In this document: one piece after another, positions 26,390 to 38,481 of the stretch
Numbering within the stretch: the first letter of the stretch is position 1
How the letters are laid out: each line of letters opens with the position of its first letter
NCBI RefSeq assembly: GCF_003286085.1
Contig: NW_020825331.1
Span: forward strand, 868,001-932,000
DNA: 64,000 nt
Reading direction: 5' to 3'
Origin: Drosophila persimilis
Taxonomy: Eukaryota; Arthropoda; Insecta; Diptera; Drosophilidae
Program-made: the position numbers and the translations under genes
Notes under the pieces: model-generated
The model's input: the letters and a program-made list of their open reading frames with translations, nothing else
Told to the model about the DNA's origin: nothing
Database searches by the model: none

Positions 26390-27280
26390 ATGATCAACAG
26401 CTATGGTTTTGGTAAATACAAACCCGATAGAGCGTTGCCACCGAAACACATCGGAATTCGTAGTATAGGAGACCCCCTTGCTAGTTTGAAGGCTCGTACG
26501 ACTACCTCTATTAAGTCACGTACGTCTGGCTATCAGATCACTCTTCACTTTGGAATTGCATCCCATATTGCCCACCAGCCAGATAGTGAGATCTGCCAGC
26601 ACTCCATTGGCCGAAGAATCATTCTATAGGACTAACCGTAGCCTTCTATGGAGCTCTAGCTGTTCGCATTGGTCCAAATCTTCCCACTTTGCAGAAGACT
26701 TTTTTTTGGTTGGGCTGTTGCTGGGAGTCGATCGACAAAAACTTGCAGCTACAATTCTCCCACATCTTCGTCGCTGTGAGGACCATTTCAGGGACACAAC
26801 ACACAAGGATGCCCGTGGGTCTTCCAAGCAGACCCAAGTTCCTAGCTCGAACTCCATTTTTAGCCATTGAGAGACGGTCATATGAAATTCTCGGCGATAT
26901 GTCCCTCGTACCGAATCTTAACTGGGAGGAACCACTTTATTATATATTATATACCTCACCATTTTGTTCTGAAACCTCTACGAAGCTGAGGATTGGCTCA
27001 AAGGTCACTTAACGATGTACTCTTAGTCGGCCCTGCCATCCACGATGATGCCGTAATGCCAACCTATTCAAATACTGCTGCCTCTCTGGCTGCCCCAGCT
27101 CAGTCTGGAGATCAGCGAGGTCTTCGAGGGCCACAGCGTACTGCTTGAACTTCGATCCCACGACCTTTATTGGATTAGCGACCAATCGTGTGATCATATA
27201 TCATTTATGAAGCTGTGCAGATTTCCAAACGGTTCCACAATTTAGTTGCAGTCGACGTTATCAGAGATTTTACGAGTAGT
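26390..27280. other. Unclassified stretch, possibly transposon-derived
   Basis: Less simple in composition than its surroundings, with overlapping open frames of 60-107 codons on both strands. On the minus strand (27009-27197) a 62-codon frame reads with normal amino-acid composition and includes LADLQTELGQPERQQYLNR. It sits just upstream, in the same direction, of the reverse transcriptase relic, so it could be older element sequence. I cannot assign any frame to a family. Confidence 0.3.
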
Positions 27281-27890
27281 AACCATGTATTAGCGGGTTT
27301 GCCGATTTTCCACCTGGTTGGGGCAGCGCACCTGTGCCGACACCTGAGCTTATATCTTTGGCTTATCGGGCCTGCACACTGGTGTTGGGCTGTGGCCTGT
27401 GGCCTGTGGCTGTGGCCTGTGGCTGTGGCCTGTGGCTCGTGGAAGGCAGCTGGCGGCTATTTTGTGTCTACTGTGGGTGACGGCGTCTGTTGAACACCTG
27501 TTCGACACTCGGGGCGATCGACGATAAGTCGCACCTCTCGAGACCCTCCAGCGCCGTAAAATTATACTGCCGCTTCAGCGGCAGCACGGCAACGTCGACG
27601 ACTAAGTCCTAATCTGACTCTTGGCCCTGTCCCGTCCACCGCCTTGCTATCTGCCTTCCCCTAGGGCCCAATGCTGCGGATGGCCGGATGAATGATTCAT
27701 TGAGAAATGCCAGAACTGAGCGCGATCAAACTTTGGGCTGTGACTGATTGGCCGGCATCGGGTTTCCATGAAAGAAGGGGGTTTTATTCTTGGAAATTGC
27801 TGGAGAACTCGGGGGGATCTGTTATCATAGATCTGTGTTTTACTCTCTTTTAGGGAGGGCTTATCAGCGCCGATTATAAGTTTTTATATT
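27281..27890. other. Non-coding stretch with CTGTGGC repeat
   Basis: A CTGTGGCCTGTGG-type short repeat lies at 27381-27440. No exon is recognised. Confidence 0.45.
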
Positions 27891-28610
27891 TTAATAAAAA
27901 CATTTGTCATGGGCATCGAAAATAATGTACAAATTTGAACAACTTTCCTTTTCATTAATCAACAACATTATTATCGGAAATTATTCGTTTAATTCTATAT
28001 TTCTTAATTCTAGCAATTAGAAATATTTTTCTATTTTTTTGGACTTTAAATGATTTTTATTTTTAAAATAAACTTTATTTATTCGTTTTATAAACGATTT
28101 TTTAATAGATAAGTCTTTTGGGTCTCTTGCTTTTTAAATAAATAAAAAAATTTAATCAATTTTCAATTAAAATTTTTTTTTTTTAGAAATTCTATATTTA
28201 ATTTCTTTACCATTTTAATTAATAAGCTTTGGGTCTCATGCTTTTAAATAAATAAATAATGAAATATAATTAATTTTCAATTTAAATTAATTTTTTCAAG
28301 GAATTCTATATTTAATTTTTAATTTATTATTTTATTTTATTACAATTTTAATTGATAAACATGCTTTTCAAATAAATCAATAATAAAATATAATTAATTT
28401 TTAAGTAATTAAATTTATGTTTTAAATTTATAATTTAATTTAGACAACCAAATTCATATTAAACTAAAATACATAAAAAATAAAAAAAAGTAATCTAAAA
28501 AACTTAAAACCAAACATGTAAATATTTATAATAGCTAAAAATGTGTAATCTTTAACTATTAAATACATTTTTGTATGGCTGGCAATAAATAAATAAAATA
28601 AACACCAATC
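27891..28610. other. AT-rich block upstream of Npc1b
   Basis: A and T rich. A diverged direct repeat built around TTGGGTCTC and CTTTTTAAATAAATAA occurs near 28117 and 28219. No open frame of interest. It separates the transposon-bearing region from the Npc1b upstream region. Confidence 0.5.
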
Positions 28611-28686
28611 TGATTCACGAATGCTTCAGGATCATTGTCGCCATGTGCCCCCGACCTAAGCTCCAGCTGAAAGCTAATCCGCCGCC

Positions 28687-28794
28687 GATAAGGGCAATTG
28701 GAGAGCCATTAGTGCTGTTCGCAGAAACAGAAACAGAACCCATCAGAGCCCATCAGAGCCCGTCAGAATTCAGAAGCTTATCGCTGGAGATAAG
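28687..28794. promoter_or_regulatory. Cluster of three GATA sites upstream of Npc1b
   Basis: GATAAG at 28687-28692, CTTATC at 28777-28782 and GATAAG at 28789-28794; the last two form an inverted pair with a 6-bp gap. They lie about 215-320 bp before the Npc1b start codon. GATA factors (serpent, GATAe) drive midgut genes in Drosophila, and Npc1b is a midgut gene, so an enhancer role is plausible but inferred. Confidence 0.45.
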
Positions 28795-28907
28795 CCCACA
28801 CACCGGCAATCGGGCAGCCCAAAGAAGGGGAAATCATATCGCCACTGGACTCCATTGATAGCCGGTTGATGGGCAACAGAAAAGGTGTGCTTCAGTGCTT
28901 CAGTGCT

Positions 28908-28913
28908 TCAGTT
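28908..28913 (+). promoter_or_regulatory. Possible initiator of Npc1b
   Basis: TCAGTT fits the Drosophila initiator TCAKTY and would place the start at 28910, about 100 bp before the chosen ATG. Two more TCAGTG words directly precede it (28892 and 28900). No TATA box or downstream promoter element was seen at the proper spacing. Confidence 0.3.
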
Positions 28914-29009
28914 TAGTTATAGGTGTGCTGCCGGCACGAAATGTTCGACGCGCTCAGATCCAAAAGGTGTTTCGGTTTTCGGTGTTTATTTTTAAACTCC
29001 TCTGGGATA

Positions 29010-32000
29010 ATGAAGGGGAATTATTTGTGGCTGGTGGGTGGCCTGCTGGCCTTGGCACTGGCGTGCAGGGCACAGGAGGAGCAGGAGCTGGGCTGCATCT
29101 GGTACGGCCAGAGCCATCAGATTGGCAACCACTGGCAGAATCTGGCGGACACGGACCCGGCCAGGGCCCTCAACAGTCCCGCGGCCGAGGCCGTCTTCGC
29201 CCGCCGCTGTCCCACCCTCTACAAGGAGTACAAGGGGGAGAGCGGTGAGGAGGAGCTGGAGCTGTGCTGCGATGCGAACCAGATCTTTACGATGGACTCT
29301 GGCCTGTCCCAGGCGGACGGTGTGTACTCCAGGTGCCCCACATGCACCAGAAACATGGGCCAGACTGTGTGCGCCATGACCTGTGCCAAGAACCACACAC
29401 TCTTCCTCACGCCCACGACGAGCTTTCTGGAGACTGGCGTGGAGTATGTGGAGTCCATTGAGTACAGGATATCGGATGAGACCGTCCAAAAGGTGTACAA
29501 CAGCTGTGCTGGGATCCAGCACACCCAGACGGGTCGGCCGGCCATGGATCTGGGGTGCGGCGCCTACAATGCCAGGACCTGCGACTACCGCAAATGGTAC
29601 GCGTTCATGGGCGACGTGAGCGGCGACTATGTGCCCTTCCAGATCACGTACATGTGGTCCGATGATGCCGAGGAGGGCTCCGAGGAGGAGTACCTGAGGC
29701 TGTTTCCGCTGGACTGCAGCGAGAGGTACAACGACAGCTATGCCTGTGCCTGCATCGATTGCCAGGAGTCGTGTCCGCTGACGGATGTCCCCACGGGTCC
29801 GGACGAGCTCTGGAAGATAGCCGGCCTGTACGGCGTCACCTTCATTGTGTCCCTGACCCTGGGCCTGATCATCGCGGTGGCCATATGCTGGGGCTCCCTC
29901 GGCCGCACTGCCCCGCCAAATATCTGCATGCCCACGCTGTTCGGGGAGTTCTTTTATGTCGGCTTTCGGGCGTGGGGCACCTTTTGTGCCAGGCACCCGG
30001 TACTGGTCCTGGCCCTCTGCTCCTGGGCCATTGGTGGTATATCGTACGGCATCCGGTACATGAGCATCACCACGGATCCCGTGGAGCTGTGGGCCGGCGA
30101 CGAGAGCCAGACGCGCCTCGAGAAGGACTACTTCGACCAGCACTTCGGGCCCTTCTATCGCACCAACCAGATCTTCATCAAGGCCATCAATCAGACGAAT
30201 GTATGCCAGCCCCGAAAAGAGTTACCGAGAGTCCGGCCAGGTCCTAATCCCGATTCCCGTTACCGTTTCTTGCCAGTTCACCCACGAGGCTGTCAGCGGT
30301 CTGCTAAGCTTTGGTCCCGCCTTCGAGTACGAATTCCTGAAGGAGGTCTTCGAGCTGCAGGAGGATATCATGAAGCTGGGTCTGGCCGAGGGCGAGGGCC
30401 TCGACAAGATCTGCTATGCACCGGTCCTGCTGGCCGGCCAAACTGCCACCGTCGATGACTGTGTGATTCAGTCGATCTACGGCTACTTCCAGCACGACAT
30501 GGACGTGTTCAGCAACTCGTATGAGGACAACAGCGGCTATACCATCAACTATCTGAACAAGCTCGAGGACTGTCTGCGGTAGGTACCCCCCTCAACCCCT
30601 CAACCTCGGCCATTCCCTTCGTACATCTTCGCCTAAATAACCCTGTCGCATACACCGTGTAGGGTACCCATGTTGGAGGACTGCTTTGGCCCCTATGGCG
30701 GCCCCATTGAGCCCGGCATCGCTGTGGGCGGCATGCCCAAGGTGGCCGTGGGCGAGGATCCCGACTACATGATGGCCACCGGGCTGGTGCTGACCTTCCT
30801 CGGCAAGAACCAAAACGACGACTCCAAGCTGGAGCCCAACAAGAAGTGGGAGAAGCTGTTCGTGGACTACCTCAAGGACTACCGAAGCGATCGCCTGGAT
30901 ATTGCCTTCATGGCTGAGCGATCCATTCAGGACGCCATCGTGGAGCTGTCCGAGGGCGAGGTGGGCACTGTGGTCATCAGCTATGTGGTGATGTTCGTTT
31001 ACGTGGCCATCGCCCTGGGTCGCATACGCAGCTGTCGGGGTTTCCTGCTCGAGTCGCGGATCATGCTGGCCATCGGCGGGATCGTCATTGTCCTGGCCTC
31101 GGTCGCCTGCAGTCTGGGCTTCTGGGGCTACTTGGATGTGACCACCACGATGCTGGCCATCGAGGTGATACCCTTCCTGGTGCTGGCCGTCGGCGTCGAC
31201 AACATCTTCATCATGGTGCACACGTTCCAGCGACTGGATCACAGCCGCTTCGAGACCACCCACGAGGCCATTGGCGAGGCCATTGGCCAGGTGGGTCCGT
31301 CGATCCTCCAGACGGCCGGCAGCGAGTTCGCCTGCTTTGCCATCGGTGCCCTGTCCGATATGCCGGCCGTGAAGACCTTCGCCATGTACGCGGCGGCGGC
31401 CATCCTGTTCGACTTTCTCCTCCAGATCACCGCCTTTGTGGCCCTGATGGCCATCGATCAGAGGCGCGTGCTCGACGGACGCCTGGATATGTTGTGCTGT
31501 GTGCAGACCAAGAAGAAGCCCGAGTCGGATACGCCCCAGGATGTGGGCCTGCTGGAGAAGCTGTTCAAGAACTTGTATTCCCCCTTTCTGCTCTCAAAGT
31601 AAGTGCCCCAAGGATCAGGGATCAACGATCGTAGGGTCTCTAGTGTTCCTCGTTTTTCTTAGACCCGTCAAAGTGGCCGTGCTGCTGATCTTCACGGTCA
31701 TCACCTGCCTGTCGCTGATGGTGGTGCCCTCGATTGAGAAGGGCCTGGACCAGGAGATGTCCATGCCCAAGGACTCGCATGTGGTCAAGTACTTCCGCTA
31801 CATGGTGGACCTCCTGGCCATGGGCGCCCCCGTCTACTGGGTGCTCAAGCCCGGCCTCAACTTCACCGAACAACAGCAGCAGAATCTCATTTGCGGCGGC
31901 GTCGAATGCAACAACAACTCGCTGTCCGTCCAGCTCTACACGCAGTCCCGCTACCCGGAGATCACCAGCCTGGCCCGGCCCGCCTCCTCCTGGCTGGACG

Positions 32001-33110
32001 ACTACATCGATTGGCTGGCCATCGTCGATTGCTGCAAATACAATACAACCACGCAAGGCTTCTGCTCGAGCAGTGAGTGCCAGCCACATCGAGTCCATCT
32101 TCCATAGAAACCCAATGATATGTGCCCTTTCCAGATTCAAAGAGCGACGACTGCCTGCCCTGCGAGCGGGAGTTCACGGAGGATGGCCTGAGACCCAGTC
32201 CGGAGACGTTCAGCAAGTATTTGCCCTACTTCCTGTTCGATCTGCCCGATGCGGAGTGCGCCAAGGCGGGGCGGGCCTCCTATGCGGACGTGAGTGTACA
32301 AAAAAGAAGCCCCCAGGCTAAGGACTCACCTTTTGTGGCACTTTGCAGGCCGTGATCTATACGATAGATGACGAGGGCATGTCCACCGTGCAGGACACGT
32401 ACTTCCTGCAGTACTCGACCACCTCGACGACCTCCGAGGAGTTCTACTCGCAGCTGCGCGAGGTGCGGCGCATAGCGGGCGAGATCAACGCCATGTTCGC
32501 CGAGAACCATGTGGATGCCGAGATCTTTGGCTACTGCGTGTTCTACATCTACTACGAGCAGTATCTGACCATCTGGGAGGACGCCCTCTTCTCGCTGGGC
32601 CTGTCGCTGGTGGCCATTTTTGTGGTCACGCTGGTCATCACCGGGCTGGACGTCACGTCCGCGCTGATTGTGCTCTTCATGGTGATCTGCATCCTCATCA
32701 ATATGGGCGGCCTGATGTGGGCCTGGAGCATCAATCTGAATGCCATCTCGCTGGTGAATCTGGTCGTGTGCGTGGGCATCGGCGTGGAGTTCGTCTCGCA
32801 CATTGTGAGGTCGTTCAAGCGGGCCCCGGGCACGGCCCAGGAGCGGGCCCGTCACTCGCTAAACGTCACGGGCAGCAGCGTCCTCTCGGGCATTACGCTG
32901 ACCAAATTCGCCGGCATCGTGGTCCTGGGCTTCTCCAACTCGCAGGTCTTTCAGGTCTTCTACTTCCGCATGTATCTGGGCATCGTCCTGATCGGTGCCG
33001 CCCACGGACTGATCCTTCTGCCCGTTCTGCTCAGCTGCATGGGCCCGCTCAGCCGTGTGGCCAGGCCCTCCAGTGCCACGCCCACTGTCCCAGCGACAAC
33101 AGCCACCTAA
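29010..33110 (+). CDS. Npc1b: NPC1-family sterol transporter, six exons
   Basis: This gene encodes a polytopic membrane protein that moves sterol. In flies Npc1b acts in midgut cells for dietary sterol uptake, whereas Npc1a is the general lysosomal form. Exons read by eye: 29010-30200, 30277-30578, 30663-31598, 31663-32072, 32135-32289 and 32349-33110; every intron is GT-AG and the frame closes to 1,251 residues. Order: signal peptide (1-21); cysteine-rich NPC1 N-domain with CIWYG at 29 and LCCDANQ at 85-91; first membrane segment near 270-295; second near 328-350; luminal domain; sterol-sensing domain about 595-770 (IEVIPFLVLAVGVDN, then VGPS with Pro710); cysteine-rich loop (LICGGVECNNNSL); and C-terminal membrane bundle about 1075-1225. 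The length fits the family. Gln91 matches human Gln79, which contacts the sterol hydroxyl; the human Cys31-Cys42 pair is absent. An in-frame ATG at 28941 could add 23 residues but would bury the signal peptide, so 29010 is preferred. Npc1b rather than Npc1a is my reading, not proven. Confidence 0.93.
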
Positions 33111-33256
33111 TCTGAGATCCCAGCATTAGCCATCTAGACTATAAGCAGACGATCCATGTAGTTCGTAGAGTGTCCTAGGCCTTAAGATTCATAATTCCAT
33201 TTTGTCCATTTGGTGTTTTTTTTTTTTGTTTTGTTGTCTTTGTTTCTTCGTTTATT

Positions 33257-33262
33257 AATAAA
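33257..33262 (+). terminator. Polyadenylation signal of Npc1b
   Basis: AATAAA lies 147 bp after the stop codon, preceded by a T-rich stretch. It implies a short 3' untranslated region of about 160-180 nt. Confidence 0.75.
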
Positions 33263-33671
33263 GATAATTCCTTTTTTAAGCTGTACATTTTTGCATAAAA
33301 CAATTGCTGGGGACCACCGGCTCTCCTTTATTGTTTATTGTCGTGGCACCTTTGCTTTTTATGGCCCTAAGCGACCAACTGCCGCGCACGCCGTCAAAAC
33401 AATAAACAAGAAACTCGTGGCGCTGCCTCCCAGCCTCCCAGCCTCCCCGCCTCCCAGCCTCCTCTGCCGCTGCACTGGGGGGCCGTTTGCAACCCTTGTT
33501 CATCCCCTGGACACCCTCTGGACCCGGCAAATACACAAAACGTCTTACGCCTTTTGGACAAAAGTTTAGCTCAGATTTTTCACCTACATTTTCGAGGGCT
33601 TCGCTGTGCACACGCGGGGATGCTCTTTAATATTCAATAAAATAAATAATTTAATATACATATATTATATA
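33263..33671. other. Non-coding stretch after Npc1b
   Basis: Contains a CCTCCCAGCCTCC short repeat at 33426-33462. No gene is recognised. Confidence 0.5.
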
Positions 33672-33784
33672 TATAAATATATTAAATTAAATATTTTATT
33701 TCATATATTGAATTTAATATATTTTATATATATAATATATATTAAATTAAATATTTTATTTCATATATTGAATTTAATATATTT

Positions 33785-33832
<48 letters not shown>
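33672..33832. repeat. 60-bp AT-rich tandem repeat ending in (TA)n
   Basis: A 60-bp unit containing TTAAATTAAATATTTTATTTC is present twice, with a partial third copy. It then passes into a pure AT run of about 36 bp at 33795-33830. Confidence 0.8.
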
Positions 33833-33833
<1 letters not shown>

Positions 33834-34019
33834 ATATATATTTTTATTTATTTTTTCTTCTATACACGTTCTTAAATGATTTATAGTTGATTCAGTTCTT
33901 AATGGACTTTTTATTATTATTAAATTTATTACTTATTATTTGCCTCATTTAATTTAATTTAATTTATTTATTATTTTAAATTTTTTTATTTTACTTGGTA
34001 TTTAAAAAAAAATTTTTTT

Positions 34020-34485
34020 TTAGATTTACTTGAAGTTAAATTATTATTTTTAGATTTATTATTTAATTTAGTTTATTAATTTATTAAATTTATTTATTTT
34101 TACGTTTAGTACATACTTAAGATTTTTCTTTATTTTTATTTCTGGGATTTACTTGAAATTAGATTAATATTATACGATTTATTACTTAATTTAATTTATT
34201 TATCTATTTATTTTTAATTGTACTTAAGATTTTTCTTTAGTTTTATTTTTGGAGATTTACTTGAAATTAGATTATTATTATTATTCGATTTATTATTTAA
34301 TTTAATTTATTTACTTAATTTATTTGTTAAACATTTTTTTAAAGATTTTTCTTTATTTCAATTTTTTTAGATTTACTTGAAATTAGATTATTATTTTTAT
34401 TTATTTATTTACTTAATTTATTTTTTTAAATTTTTTTTAAAGATTTTTCTTTATTTTAACTTTTTTAGATTTACTTGAAATTCGT
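34020..34485 (+). repeat. Five-unit AT-rich tandem repeat, ~100-120 bp period
   Basis: GATTTACTTGAA recurs near 34023, 34146, 34254, 34370 and 34468. In the later units it is preceded by AGATTTTTCTTTATTT and followed by ATTAGATTATTATT. Units have diverged and differ in length. Open frames are absent. Confidence 0.75.
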
Positions 34486-37400
34486 ATCCCTGGATAGAGC
34501 ATTCCGCGAATCGTGGCGGCCTTGTTTGTGTAAAAAGGAGTAAGTTTTCTGGTTGATGGCTTTCTTGTTTTTAACTGCTCTCACCGCCTGCTGGCCAGTC
34601 GAGTGTTCTGTGGCTTATAAAAACCAGCGGCAGCCGAGAGGCGTTCCGAAAAAGAGCCAGAAGGAAGTTCTGGTCGAGAGGGCGAGAGGGCGGGAGGGCG
34701 GTAGAGCGAGACATAGAAGTGGAAGAGCATTTAACCCTCAAAATGAGTCGAGTGTTTTTAATTAAAATTAATAAAGTTTAGAGTGGTTTTTCTGCATGGC
34801 ATCCGCATTAAAGCAACACACAGACAGACAGTCCCCCAATTGTGAGTCCCCATTCCCGAGCCCATAATCACTTAATGCCAATGCCGGAATGGTGAAATGT
34901 TTTTCGGGGGGCATTAAGATTCATGCCTCATCGAGCTGCAAGCACTTCAAATGGCCGACAATTGAAAAGCATAATTATAAATGTATCAACTAATGCATAT
35001 GGCAAAATCAATTAGCAATTACCAGCAGCACACAGCACAGACACAGATACAGATACAGATACAGATACTGAGAGAATAGACAGATGAAGTGCAAATTGAG
35101 TTGCCCAAGTGCTGTCTCTCTGCGACCTACACGTACAGGCACACCTACACCTACACGTATTTATGATTGTGTGTCTGTGTGTGTGTGTGTGTGGAGAATG
35201 TTTTTCATCCTCCACTTAATTGCCATTCAAAACGCTCGCTCCAACAACAACGCCAAGTGCTGATGCCAAAAATGAACCAAATGAGGCGGAAGATCTCGAA
35301 TAGAAAATAAACAAGCGAATGGCAAGGCATGGCATGGGAGCCCATCGAATTTGGAATGCTCTACACAAGATTGGGGCACAATCCCCTCACGCGAAATGCA
35401 TTTGGAGCTCAATTAATGTTTTTTATTTTTTAATTTATCACATTCTTGTGTTTTAATTTTAAATAATTTGTATTATTTTTGTATTATATTATATTTATTT
35501 TGTTGTATACTTTTTTATTTTATATAATTATTATTTTATTATATTATATTTATTATATCATATATATTATATATTTATTTTATTATAATTACTCTTTTAT
35601 TTTTATTTATTTTTTTTATTTATTAATTTATTATTTATTTCTAATTATTATTTATTTTATTTTTTTATTATTTTTGTTTTTATTATTTTTTTTATTTATT
35701 ATTATTATAATAATTTGTAATATAATATAAGATATAAAATTTGTAGTATGTAATTTAGTATTTTATAATTTTTAAATATATCTTGTGTTATTATATGAAT
35801 CTATTTATTAATGTATATACGTGGGTACATTGAAAATATCCCTCATAAAAATATAGTACAAAAAATAGTAATTCTTCATTTAATGAGGGAAAGTCCGTTA
35901 CTCGTTTTCATTTTAGGTGAAGAATTTTGAACAATTTGGAAGTGTTTTAATTTGTGGCCGCAACACAACCTAACCTTTCCGATGAGAACCATCCCACCCA
36001 AGACCCAGTTCTGCCCCCAAAAGCAAATACACAGAGAGGAAGGGGGATGGAGAATCCATTAAGAGCATCTTTGCAGAGTCACAAAATCCATGGCATAAAT
36101 CATTTTGTAGCCAACACATTTGCACACCAAAAATTGAGGCGAATCAACGAATTAATGTGGCGCAAGTGTGGCAATAAATATTTAAATTAATTGATTTTTC
36201 CGGCCTGTATATTTAGGCAAAAAAAAAACACACACACACACAAAAAACCAAAACACCTAAGGCCAGTCGAGTGTTTGCTATTTTCGCACGATTTGTGGCC
36301 AATTTTGCAAACTTCCCATGGCCATAAAAGGCCCATGGCCCAAAAACGCGAGAGGCTTCCAGCCAGGTCATAACTCACGTGTGGATTGGCGGCGGTCGTT
36401 CGCTCTCCCATTCAAATAAAATTTGCGCATATTTATTAATCGGTTATTGGACTGCGGATGCCCTCCACTGCGGTCCTGCTCCTGTTCCTGTTCCTGTTCC
36501 TGCTTCCGCCACATGTAAAGGCCGTTAATGTATCTGCATCTGAAATAAACGAGACGATAAACGAATACCACATTCAAAGAGGGAAACCGACTCTCATCTC
36601 GCCTCCGGGGGATTTTTCATTTCAAATTCAATATTTTTGTTGTACAATGCCTTGAATAATGTATTTTTTAATTAGTTTTGGAAAGGATTGGAAAGTGAAA
36701 GTGAAACGGAAACGGAAACGGAAATTGGAATGCAAAGCTGAAAAGTGAAAGTTTTGATTTGAATTGATCGGAGATTAGGCTCCAAGTTGAAAAGCGATTC
36801 CATTCGCTACAAATGCAAAATCTTTGAGACATCAAATTGGACTTTTCAGCAAGACCATGCCCCAATAGATACTGCCAGATCTAAATAGTATAGGGGAGGG
36901 CCTTCGCGTAAAATGAAACACAATTAGGAACACAATTTGAAGAGCGTCATATCCCTGGACTACTGGAAGTCCCTCTCTGACTCAATGCCAAATCGAGTTT
37001 ACGAAGTCATTTCTACACTCATTATTTAACAGAATTTAAAAATCCATTTTAAAGATTAATTAATTTACTTTAATATGAAGATTCTGAAAAACTTTGTCAT
37101 TTATTAATAAATTAATTAATTAATTTATATTAATTTGAGTATATTCCATTTTAGGTAAAAAAAAATATTACAAAAAAATGGGATTTAAACCCCTCAAATT
37201 GTTAATTTTTTAAACTAAAAAATGGTATCTTGAATATTAAAAACATATTTTTATATTTTTAAAATGATATTTCTCTAAATATATTTTCTAAAAAGAACTT
37301 TAAATAAATATAAGATATTAAATTTGAGGGAAATTTAATTGAAATATGAAAATTGAAAAATATATACGTATGTATATAAATATTTAAATATGAAATATTT

Positions 37401-38481
37401 CTAAATCAAATATTTCTCTTGCTGTATCTGTATGTATGGATATGGATATTAATATTAATTTCTTATATTATATTTCTTAAGAACACACAGTCTCCTTAAA
37501 GATGGATTAATGAACAAGTCAAAGTGCCATAATCCCCATATTTCTGAGCCCTTCCAAAGGACACACCATTTCAATTGTTATCGTATTTTTTAGACGCCTG
37601 ATCTGGTTAATGCAATCAACCAAATGGCAAAAGTCAGTTGTAGTATTAGGGTCAGAATGACAGGGCCTAAACCGGACTAAGCCTTTGCCCGGGGCTTGGC
37701 TATCAACCCATCTTCTGGCCCAGTGTTGGCCTCTCTTTTGCACTGAAAATTGGTTTTTAATACAAATTAATTACAAAAGAGAAAATTCAATTTTTAGGAG
37801 CTCACAATCTGCCAAAAGCAAATGCGAAAAAAAGTTAATTAAGCCAACGCACACATATGCACGAATGGTGGGTGGGGCTGGGGGGTGGGGGGGCATTTTC
37901 AATGATGGAGATGGAATATTTAATTTATTCATTTGCTGACATAAGCCCCAGCTCCGGCCACGGCTACGGCCATGACTACGGCTCCGTGTCCGTGTCTGGC
38001 CATGGCTCTGGATAGCAGACTAGTTCATAGACGAATCAGTAATTTATAAACGTGCTTATAAGCCGCAATCCGATTCGCAATTCGCTATTCGCGTTTTTGG
38101 CTAAAATTACACTTGCAGCCAGGCCAAAAACCCATTTTCGGCATTCAGACCCCCGTCGCCCTCCCCATCCCACTCCGCTCTGGACACTGGCCTAAAATGT
38201 TATCAACACTCTGACAAAAACACCAAAAAAAAAAAAAAAAGACCGTCCGTCTAACTACTGGCCCTGGCCATGGCCATGGAATTGGCCTAGACAGGGGTGC
38301 CCTGGGTGGCATGGGGCGGGACGGGGCGGTTGGCTAAAAGAAACTAAAGCTAAAACTGAAAACTGAAAACAGAAACAGAAAACTGAAAACAGAAACTGAA
38401 GCCAAGCAAAAGCGCGTAAGCGAATGAGTTTCGGTTTTTAATTTTCTCATTTGTTTTTTTTTGTTTTTGTTTTTTGGCGCA
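34486..38481. other. Non-coding block, no gene recognised
   Basis: Ordinary sequence alternates with AT-rich stretches (35415-35830, mostly T and A; 37020-37480). A 65-codon frame at 36458-36655 starts with a signal-peptide-like segment and is treated as a lead only. An (AGATAC) run lies at 35041-35068 and a (TG) run at 35168-35192. Confidence 0.45.

Noticed and set aside
28992-30143. 383-codon open frame on the minus strand across Npc1b
   Set aside because: It lies fully opposite the NPC1 coding exon and results from its GC-rich third positions. It shows no domain.
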